This document shows, piece by piece, positions 1 through 4,744 of a DNA stretch of 5,915 bases. The stretch's first letter is position 1, and the number at the start of each line of letters is the position of its first letter. The position numbers and the translations under genes were made by a program. The notes beneath the pieces were generated by a model. That model ran no database searches. It worked only from the letters and a program-made list of their open reading frames with translations, and was not told where the DNA came from. The DNA comes from an uncultured Leucobacter sp. (GTDB lineage Bacteria; Actinomycetota; Actinomycetes; Actinomycetales; Microbacteriaceae): positions 1 through 5,915 of the forward strand of contig CAMFIY010000187.1 of assembly GCA_945952575.1 (NCBI GenBank), in the 5' to 3' direction.

Positions 1-82
1 TCCTCATGCCGACGACCTGCCAGGCGGCGACGAGCAGCGCATAGAAGGCGATCGGCACGGCGAGGCGCCTGACGCTAGGCAT
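1..82 (-). CDS. ABC transporter permease, N-terminal fragment (partial)
   Basis: Only the first 27 codons are present, because the window edge cuts the gene. The translation MPSVRRLAVPIAFYALLVAA, continuing WQVVGMR, has a short basic N-terminus followed by a hydrophobic segment from about residue 8, as expected for the first membrane helix of an inner-membrane permease. The ATG at 82-80 overlaps the end of the upstream ATPase gene by 8 bp (ATGCCTAG, whose TAG is the ATPase stop). A GAGG at 91-88 sits 5 nt before the start. The position directly after the ATPase in a NitT/TauT-type operon makes a BPD_transp_1 family permease the natural reading. That family is inferred from context, since no diagnostic EAA loop lies inside the window. 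Confidence 0.72.
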   Translation of the reverse strand, partial: MPSVRRLAVPIAFYALLVAAWQVVGMR

Positions 83-878
83 CGACGCCTCGATACGCGT
101 CGGTCAGCAGGGCGGTGAGACGGTCCTCGTAGGCGAGGAACTCGGGTGAGCGCGTCAGCTCCTGCGTGCGGGGGCGCGGCAGCTCGATGCGCTCGTCGGC
201 GATGATCCGGCCGGGGTTTCTGGCCATCACGAGCACGCGGTCCGACATGTAGACGGCCTCGCTCACATTGTGGGTGACGAGCATGGCGGTGGTGCCGGAC
301 TCGAGCCAGATCCGCTGCAGCTCCTCGTTCATCTGCCGGCGCCGCAGCTCGTCGAGGCCGTTGAAGGGCTCGTCGAGGAAGAGGATCCGGGGCGAGAGCA
401 CGAGCGCCCGCGCGATCGCGACGCGGCGGGCCATGCCGCCGGAGATCTGCGACGGCATCCGGCTCTCGAAGCCCTCCAGTCCGACGAGCTGCAGCATCTC
501 CTTCGCCCGGTCGATCCGCTCCCTGCGCGGAACGCCGGCGAGCTGCAGCGGCAGCGCGGTGTTGTCGAGGCAGTTCCGCCACGGCAGCAGCACGGGGTCC
601 TGGAAGACGAAGCCGAAGTCGCCGTCCTCCCGCGCCTGGCGCGGGGTGCGGCCGAACAGGCTGAGGCTGCCGCGCGTCGGCTGCAGGATGTCCGAGATGG
701 TGCGCAGCAGCGTGGACTTGCCGCAGCCGGAGGGGCCGAGCAGCGTGGTGAAGCCGCCGACCGGGATGTCGAACGTGACGCCGTCCAGGGCGGGGAACAG
801 CCCCTCTTTCGTATCGAAGTCGAGCCCGACCTCGCGCAGCGAGATGACGTCGCCGCCGGCGCCGGTGTCCGTGCTCAT
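75..878 (-). CDS. ABC transporter ATP-binding protein, NitT/TauT (SsuB/TauB-like) family
   Basis: This 267-residue protein is the energy-coupling ATPase of the import system, expected on the cytoplasmic face of the membrane bound to the permease. Visible motifs are Walker A GPSGCGKST (48-56), the Q-loop glutamine at 93 (FVFQDPVLLPW), the ABC signature ISGGMARR (145-152), Walker B RILFLDEP with Asp169 and Glu170, a D-loop NGLDE (173-177) and the switch His203 in VTHNVSEA. All catalytic elements look intact. The length and the LLPW stretch after the Q-loop fit the nitrate/sulfonate/taurine subfamily. The signature has ARR where many relatives have RQR, a variant also seen in some functional ABC ATPases. 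The ATG at 878 overlaps the amidohydrolase stop in an ATGA junction and its own ribosome site is poor (GGGG), so translation is probably coupled. The substrate is unknown. Confidence 0.95.
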   Translation of the reverse strand: MSTDTGAGGDVISLREVGLDFDTKEGLFPALDGVTFDIPVGGFTTLLGPSGCGKSTLLRTISDILQPTRGSLSLFGRTPRQAREDGDFGFVFQDPVLLPWRNCLDNTALPLQLAGVPRRERIDRAKEMLQLVGLEGFESRMPSQISGGMARRVAIARALVLSPRILFLDEPFNGLDELRRRQMNEELQRIWLESGTTAMLVTHNVSEAVYMSDRVLVMARNPGRIIADERIELPRPRTQELTRSPEFLAYEDRLTALLTDAYRGVDA

Positions 879-1606
879 CGGATCCCCAGGATGCGCGCCA
901 GGTTCAGCCCCTCGACGGCGGCGCGGTCGGCCTCGTCCGGGATCGCGCGAGCGATCTTCGCGCGCTCGAGGTCGAAGTGGTTGCCCGGCCAGTCGGTGCC
1001 CATGACGAGCTTGCCGGCGCCGAGCTGCCGGTAGGCCATCTGCACCTCGATGAGCTGGGTTCCCGAGGTCTCCAGGTAGACGTTCTCGTTGCGCTCGGCC
1101 ACGATCATGGCCTCCATCACGTTCCAGACGGTGCCCATGTGCGCGATGAGCACGGGGACGTCGGCGAAGCCCTTGGCGATCTCCTCGATGGAGAGCGGAG
1201 CGCAGAACGGATCGTCCAGCGCGTTCACCAGGATGGTGAGCCCGTTCTCGGATGCGGCGCGGAACACCGGATCGAGCAGTCCGTGATCGGCGAAGTGGTA
1301 GCCGTGCATGGTCGGGTGGAGCTTCAGCCCCTTGAGTCCGAGCCGGGCCACGGTGTTCACGACCTCGACCGCGTCGGCCTTGCGCGGATCCACCTGGCCG
1401 AAGCCGATGATCCGCCCGTTCGACTTCGCGACGGTCTCGGCGATGAAGTCGTTGTCGATCATCTGCCCGAGCGAGCATCCGACCGCCATGTCCACGCCGG
1501 CCTGATCCATGTGCTGGATCATGGTCTCGGGGGTGTAGGACTCCGCGGTCAGGTAGTCGGAGGTGCCCCCGGCCTGCCAGGTGTTGTTGTATGCGTCGAT
1601 GATCAC
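875..1606 (-). CDS. Amidohydrolase-2 family protein with degenerate metal site
   Basis: A 243-residue protein with the architecture of the amidohydrolase_2 (ACMSD-like, COG2159) TIM barrels. It opens with the first-strand motif MIIDAYNN, has the GLKGLKLHP strand (90-98), the VLIAHMG strand (152-158), NVYLETSG (175-182), and ends with the MGTDWP motif (202-207) and a helix LNLARILGI. In most relatives the start reads D-x-H-x-H. Here those histidines are Tyr6 and Asn8. The histidine normally found in the middle strand (vHtG) is Asn128 (LVNALDDP). His156 and Asp205 remain. The frame is open and uninterrupted, so this is not an obvious pseudogene. At 243 residues it is shorter than the usual 280-340. 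The GTG start at 1606 is supported by AAGGAGT 4 nt upstream. Lying between the binding-protein and ATPase genes, it probably acts on, or senses, the transported compound. It may be a metal-independent enzyme or a non-catalytic binder. Confidence 0.85.
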   Translation of the reverse strand: MIIDAYNNTWQAGGTSDYLTAESYTPETMIQHMDQAGVDMAVGCSLGQMIDNDFIAETVAKSNGRIIGFGQVDPRKADAVEVVNTVARLGLKGLKLHPTMHGYHFADHGLLDPVFRAASENGLTILVNALDDPFCAPLSIEEIAKGFADVPVLIAHMGTVWNVMEAMIVAERNENVYLETSGTQLIEVQMAYRQLGAGKLVMGTDWPGNHFDLERAKIARAIPDEADRAAVEGLNLARILGIR

Positions 1607-1610
1607 GGTG

Positions 1611-1617
1611 ACTCCTT
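1611..1617 (-). promoter_or_regulatory. Ribosome binding site of the amidohydrolase gene
   Basis: AAGGAGT on the minus strand ends 4 nt before the GTG at 1606-1604. It decides in favour of GTG as the start of the amidohydrolase. That start also places the first-strand motif (IIDAYNN) at the very N-terminus, as is usual for this family. Confidence 0.8.
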
Positions 1618-1661
1618 CGTCGGATGCTGGGAGGATGGGCGGTCGGGGATCGCGGAACGGT

Positions 1662-1702
1662 GAGGTCGCGCCCCGGCTCGACGAGAACCGGGGCGCGACC
1701 TC
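1662..1702 (-). terminator. Strong intercistronic hairpin after the binding-protein gene (partial terminator / mRNA stabiliser)
   Basis: Two perfectly complementary 15-base arms, GAGGTCGCGCCCCGG at 1662-1676 and its reverse complement at 1688-1702, enclose an 11-base loop. Read on the minus strand, the hairpin starts 6 nt after the TGA of the substrate-binding protein and ends about 55 nt before the amidohydrolase start. No T-tract follows, so complete intrinsic termination is unlikely under the classical model, although actinobacterial terminators often lack U-tails. The likely role is to protect the 3' end of the binding-protein message or to stop part of transcription, so that the binding protein is made in excess over the other transporter parts. 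Confidence 0.75.
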
Positions 1703-1708
1703 CGCGGG

Positions 1709-2755
1709 TCAGTCGAGCAGGCTCGTCTTGTCCCCGTAGACCTCGTCGAGCACCGAGGTGTCGACGACGGTCTTGGCGTCGAGGGGCGACTTCAGCGTGC
1801 CCGCCTTGACGAGTGCGTCGATGATCGCCTGCATCTTGTCGGGATCCACGCGCAGCACGCCGGTCGGCGACTCGATGAGCGAGCGCTGGATCTTCGCGGT
1901 CTGCTCCTCGGTCTTGAGGTCGAGGCCGCCGGCCGGGTTGACCTCGTTCACCACGAGCTGAGCGACCTCGTCCGGGTTCGCGTTCATGTACTCGAACCCC
2001 TTCACGCTGGCGCGCATGAAGTCGACGATGGTCTTGCGGTTCTTCTTCAGGTTGTCCTGCGTCGTGACGATGACGTTGCCGTAGCTCGGCACCCCGAGAT
2101 CCTCGAGCAGCAGCGTGTGGATCTTCACGCCCTGCAGTTCGAGTGCGGCCCCCTGCGAGGTCGCGTAGCCGGCGTAGCCGCTGACCTGGCCGGTCGTGAG
2201 CTGCGAGGGGTCGGTGCCCGCCGAGACGAAGTTCACCTCGCCATCGGGGATGCCCGCCGCCTTCACCAGCGCCTTGAACTGGGCCAGCGAGGCGTCGGAG
2301 ACCGCGATCGTGCGTCCGCGGAAGTCCTGGATCGACTTGATCGGATCGGTGTCGAGGCTGATGATCGAGAAGGGCGAGGTCTGGAACACCGTGCCGATGA
2401 TGACGAGCGGCTGACCGTCCTCGATCGCGACGAGCGCGTTGGTGTTGTCCTCGTCGCCGAGCAGCGCCTTGCCGGTCACCACCTGCTGCCAGGAGAGGAT
2501 GTTCGATCCGCCGGCGGTGAACTCCGGCGCGATGCCCTCGTCCGTGTAGAAGCCCTGCTTGTCGGCGGCGAAGAAGCCGCCGAACTGGGTGAGCTTCAGC
2601 CAGCCGAGCTGATAGTTGACCTTGGTCTCGCCGCCCTGGCCGCCGCCGTTCGAGCCGCCGCCGGCGCATGCCGTGGCGCCGAGCGCGAGCGCGACGGCGA
2701 GCGCGCCGATCTGCAGGCTCCTCGCGAGCCACCCTGTTCTCCGTTGAATGTTCAT
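1709..2755 (-). CDS. NMT1/THI5-like ABC transporter substrate-binding lipoprotein
   Basis: A 348-residue extracytoplasmic binding protein that should deliver its ligand to the permease. The N-terminus has basic residues (NIQRRTGWLARS), a hydrophobic stretch (about 16-27) and a lipobox-like ATAC with Cys30 as the lipidated residue, followed by a Gly/Ser/Gln-rich linker (31-42). The mature part begins VNYQLGWLKLTQFGGFFAAD (47-66), then KQGFYTDEGI, typical of the NMT1/THI5-like fold used by NitT/TauT importers. Further family-like stretches are LLGDEDNTNALVAIEDGQPL (98-117) and IKSIQDFRGRTIAVS (139-153). The ATG at 2755 is preferred because it directly precedes the signal peptide and has GGAGGAA 7 nt upstream. 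An in-frame ATG at 2839 would add 28 residues unlike a signal peptide. It is the first gene of the operon. The ligand (aromatic, pyrimidine-like or sulfonate, for example) cannot be assigned; no thiamine or riboflavin genes or riboswitches are nearby. Confidence 0.92.
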   Translation of the reverse strand: MNIQRRTGWLARSLQIGALAVALALGATACAGGGSNGGGQGGETKVNYQLGWLKLTQFGGFFAADKQGFYTDEGIAPEFTAGGSNILSWQQVVTGKALLGDEDNTNALVAIEDGQPLVIIGTVFQTSPFSIISLDTDPIKSIQDFRGRTIAVSDASLAQFKALVKAAGIPDGEVNFVSAGTDPSQLTTGQVSGYAGYATSQGAALELQGVKIHTLLLEDLGVPSYGNVIVTTQDNLKKNRKTIVDFMRASVKGFEYMNANPDEVAQLVVNEVNPAGGLDLKTEEQTAKIQRSLIESPTGVLRVDPDKMQAIIDALVKAGTLKSPLDAKTVVDTSVLDEVYGDKTSLLD

Positions 2756-2762
2756 CCGGCCG

Positions 2763-2769
2763 TTCCTCC
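2763..2769 (-). promoter_or_regulatory. Ribosome binding site of the binding-protein gene
   Basis: GGAGGAA on the minus strand ends 7 nt before the ATG at 2755-2753. It is a near-perfect Shine-Dalgarno sequence and settles the start of the lipoprotein at the signal peptide rather than at the upstream in-frame ATG. Confidence 0.85.
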
Positions 2770-2770
2770 G

Positions 2771-2790
2771 CCTCGTTGGACCTCGTTGTA
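2771..2790. repeat. 10-bp tandem direct repeat upstream of the transport operon
   Basis: CCTCGTTGGA is followed at once by CCTCGTTGTA, two 10-bp units matching at 9 of 10 positions. On the minus strand this gives CAACGAGG twice, spaced one helical turn apart, between the candidate -10 box and the ribosome site of the binding-protein gene. Helical phasing would suit a protein bound to one face of the DNA, but the repeat is short and could be chance. Confidence 0.5.
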
Positions 2791-2812
2791 CCAATACGTT
2801 CGATGACTCGAA
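2785..2812 (-). promoter_or_regulatory. Candidate promoter of the transport operon
   Basis: On the minus strand, TACAAC (2790-2785) preceded by TGG forms an extended -10-like element. TTCGAG (2812-2807) lies 16 nt upstream in the -35 position. The predicted transcript would begin near 2778 with a leader of about 20 nt that contains the GGAGGAA site. Both hexamers are imperfect, so this is a weak call based mainly on spacing and position. Confidence 0.35.
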
Positions 2813-2813
2813 C
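2798..2813. promoter_or_regulatory. Candidate operator palindrome GTTCGA-N4-TCGAAC
   Basis: Perfect 6-bp inverted arms separated by TGAC lie 43 to 58 bp upstream of the binding-protein ATG and overlap the proposed -35 and spacer. A 16-bp symmetric site here is typical of a dimeric regulator controlling the transport operon. No regulator gene is in the window, so the protein is unknown. Confidence 0.45.
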
Positions 2814-2899
2814 CCACGCGTTGCCACTGGACTCCTCATGGTTCCGGAGACCGCGGGGAGGCCTCAATTTCCAAGCTGTCAGCGATCGCGCGCACCCGG

Positions 2900-2912
2900 C
2901 GACACAGTGTCG
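2900..2912. promoter_or_regulatory. 13-bp palindrome in the divergent region
   Basis: CGACACAGTGTCG is a perfect palindrome around a central A, located 57 bp upstream of the sirtuin start and 144 bp upstream of the lipoprotein start. It could be an operator for either divergent gene. In GC-rich DNA a 13-bp palindrome is suggestive rather than conclusive. Confidence 0.35.
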
Positions 2913-2956
2913 TCTCGGTTCGAGGCCCCGCCTCGGCGGCGGCCCGCGGATCGGAG

Positions 2957-2962
2957 TAGTTT
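2957..2962 (+). promoter_or_regulatory. -10 box for a leaderless sirtuin transcript
   Basis: TAGTTT fits the actinobacterial TANNNT -10 consensus and ends exactly 7 nt before the GTG at 2970. That spacing puts the transcription start on the first base of the start codon, the usual geometry of leaderless genes in actinobacteria. No convincing -35 is visible. The alternative is a TTG start at 2961 with GGAG at 2953-2956, whose 4-nt spacing is rather short. Confidence 0.5.
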
Positions 2963-2969
2963 GGATCAC

Positions 2970-3824
2970 GTGCAGGCCGACCATGCGAGCTCAGATGCCG
3001 GATCCGCCCGACTCGACGAGTTGGCAGCGCTCTTCTCGGCCGGACCGGCCGTCATCCTCACCGGGGCCGGGATCAGCACCGACTCGGGCATCCCCGACTA
3101 TCGAGGCGCCGGGAGCCCGCCGCGCAATCCCATGCGCATCGATCAGTTCCTGAGCGACGAGCGGTATCGTCGGCGCTTCTGGGCGGGGGCGCGGGTCGGT
3201 GCGGAGCGCCTCACCGGCGTCGAGCCGAACGACGGGCATCGCGCCGTGGCCGCGCTCGAGTCCGCCGGCCGTCTGAACGGCGTGATCACCCAGAACGTCG
3301 ACGGGCTCCACGCGCGGGCCGGTGCGCGGACCGTGGTCGAACTGCACGGCAGCGGCGCCACGATCCGCTGCATCGTCTCCGGGCATCGCTGGTCGCGCGC
3401 CGAGGTGCTCACCTGGTTCGACGCGGCGAATCCGGGCTTCGCGGAGCGCAACGCCGACGCCGGGATCACGCCCGACGGCGACGCCGAGGTCGGCGACACC
3501 GCTGACGTGGTCGTGCCGATCTGCCCGGCCTGCGGCGGAATGCTGCGGCCCGACGTCGTCTATTTCGGCGAGCACGTCGCCGCTTCGGTGTTCGCCGAGG
3601 CCGAGCGCCTCGTCGGGGATGCGCACGCGCTCGTCGTCGCCGGATCCTCGCTCGCGGTGAACACCGGCGTGCGGATCGTGCACCGGGCCGAGCGGCGCGG
3701 GATCCCCGTCGCCGTCATCAACCGCGGACCGACTTCGATCGACGACCGCGCGTCGGTCCGCGTGCGGATCGACGCCGGCACCACCGAGACGCTGGTCGGC
3801 CTCGTCGACCGCCTCGGCGCCTGA
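2970..3824 (+). CDS. Sir2-family NAD-dependent protein deacylase (sirtuin, class II-like)
   Basis: A 284-residue sirtuin, expected to remove acyl groups from lysines using NAD in the cytoplasm. It shows the NAD-binding motif TGAGISTDSGIPDYRG (31-46), TQNVDGLH (107-114), the catalytic His126 in ELHGS, RPDVVYFGE (193-201), GSSLAVNTG (225-233) and VINRGPT (249-255). GIPDYRG together with RPDVVYFGE resembles the SIRT4-type class II group. The zinc site is abnormal: the first CxxC is Cys134-Ile-Val-Ser137, while the second pair, Cys185 and Cys188 (CPACGG), is intact. The GTG start at 2970 is chosen because it leaves the Rossmann motif at a normal distance and fits a leaderless promoter. The frame stays open upstream to 2748, but that stretch looks like the intergenic promoter region. 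It is monocistronic and divergent from the transport operon. Confidence 0.92.
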   Translation: MQADHASSDAGSARLDELAALFSAGPAVILTGAGISTDSGIPDYRGAGSPPRNPMRIDQFLSDERYRRRFWAGARVGAERLTGVEPNDGHRAVAALESAGRLNGVITQNVDGLHARAGARTVVELHGSGATIRCIVSGHRWSRAEVLTWFDAANPGFAERNADAGITPDGDAEVGDTADVVVPICPACGGMLRPDVVYFGEHVAASVFAEAERLVGDAHALVVAGSSLAVNTGVRIVHRAERRGIPVAVINRGPTSIDDRASVRVRIDAGTTETLVGLVDRLGA

Positions 3825-3851
3825 TCCCGCAGCCCCGTCTCGGCGCCCCGC

Positions 3852-4721
3852 TCAGGAGCGGTCGGTGCTCGGCGTCCAGGTGCCGGGGTCGATCCGCCCG
3901 TCGTACATCGGCAGCGGGATCGGCGCGTCCCCCTCCCGGAACTGCGCCCACATCCGGTTGGTGAACATCGTTCCGCGCTCTCGCACGGCGGCGACCTGCG
4001 CGGGATCGAATTCGAACACGAGCGTCTCCTCGCCGATCCCCGCCTCGGCGATCACGAAGCCCTCCGGCCCGACCACGATGCTGCGGCCCCGGCCGACCGG
4101 GCCTCCGCAGTTCAGGCTCGCGACCACGACCTGGTTGACGATCGCGTTCGCCCGAGCGAGCACGAGCTCCTGCTCGCGATCCGGCGTGGTGGTCTTCACG
4201 ATGTTGAGCACCAGGTCGGCGCCGAGCCAGGCGATCTGACGCGTGTGCTCGGGGAACCAGGCGTCGTAGCAGATGGAGAGCCCGGCGACGCCCAGCCCGT
4301 CGAGGCCCTGGACCACGAACTCGGTGCCGGGCCGATGCGGCTCGTAGGGCCGCCAGGGGAACATCTTGCGATAGCGGGCGCGCAGCGCGCCCGAAGGGTC
4401 GAAGAGCAGCTGCGTGTTGAAGAGCTCGCCGTTGGGACCCCGCTCGCCGACGCTGCCCGGGCACAGCCAGATCCCGTGCCGCGCCGCGATGGCGCTGAGC
4501 TCCGCCACGCGCGCGCCCTCGATCGGCTCGGCGTAGCGCTCCCAGGCGGCGACCCGCTCGCCCTCGGGCAGATGCTCGTTGCCGCAGAGATGGAGCTCGG
4601 GGTAGACGAGCAGCCCGATGCCGGGATGCGCGGCCAGCGTCGCCGCCGCATCCGCGGCGAAGCCGTCCAGCGAGCCGTCCAGCGGCTGCGGAACCCGTTG
4701 GGCCAGACCGACCGTGATCAT
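3852..4721 (-). CDS. Nitrilase-superfamily carbon-nitrogen hydrolase (aliphatic amidase-like)
   Basis: A 289-residue CN-hydrolase that should cleave a non-peptide C-N bond in an amide or carbamoyl compound, giving a carboxylate and ammonia. The catalytic triad is visible: Glu42 in LLVYPELHL, Lys119 in YRKMFPW and Cys151 in LSICYDAWFPE. The motif ARANAIVNQVVVASLNCGG (189-207) followed by GRGRSIVVGPEG (210-221) matches the oligomer-forming second half of the family. Length is normal. The ATG at 4721 begins with MITVGLAQ, the first beta strand. Its ribosome site is weak (GGGG about 3 nt upstream). The start lies 23 bp after the stop of the flavin amine oxidase gene, so the two are almost certainly cotranscribed and act on linked compounds. 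The cysteine nucleophile and the amidase-like motifs favour an amidase over a true nitrilase. The substrate is not determinable. Confidence 0.93.
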   Translation of the reverse strand: MITVGLAQRVPQPLDGSLDGFAADAAATLAAHPGIGLLVYPELHLCGNEHLPEGERVAAWERYAEPIEGARVAELSAIAARHGIWLCPGSVGERGPNGELFNTQLLFDPSGALRARYRKMFPWRPYEPHRPGTEFVVQGLDGLGVAGLSICYDAWFPEHTRQIAWLGADLVLNIVKTTTPDREQELVLARANAIVNQVVVASLNCGGPVGRGRSIVVGPEGFVIAEAGIGEETLVFEFDPAQVAAVRERGTMFTNRMWAQFREGDAPIPLPMYDGRIDPGTWTPSTDRS

Positions 4722-4744
4722 CTGCCCCACACTACCCGAGCGGC

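Noticed and set aside
2756..2839. An N-terminal extension of the binding lipoprotein starting at ATG 2839
   Set aside because: The added 28 residues precede a clear signal peptide and have no signal features, while the ATG at 2755 has GGAGGAA 7 nt upstream. The region also holds the candidate promoter.
2921..2935. Small hairpin CGAGGC-CCC-GCCTCG upstream of the sirtuin
   Set aside because: The stem is 6 bp with a 3-nt loop in a very GC-rich stretch. It would lie upstream of the proposed leaderless start, so no role is evident and chance is likely.
2756..2969. A TPP or FMN riboswitch upstream of the THI5-like binding protein
   Set aside because: None of the conserved core motifs of these riboswitches (for example the CUGAGA of TPP) is present on the minus strand, and the predicted leader is only about 20 nt.
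75..2984. A single open frame of 969 codons on the minus strand
   Set aside because: Only its last 267 codons (from 878) encode a recognisable protein, the ABC ATPase. The rest runs out of frame through the amidohydrolase and the binding protein and is arginine-rich, a typical GC-rich shadow.
2991..3683. A 230-residue minus-strand open frame opposite the sirtuin
   Set aside because: It is His/Asp/Gly/Arg-rich without any recognisable motif, and it lies wholly antisense to the clearly coding sirtuin gene.
3815..3847. A bidirectional terminator between the convergent sirtuin and hydrolase genes
   Set aside because: The only symmetry is the repeated self-complementary GGCGCC (3816-3821 and 3842-3847), with a 20-nt loop and no T-tract, and one copy lies inside the sirtuin gene. 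Too weak to call.
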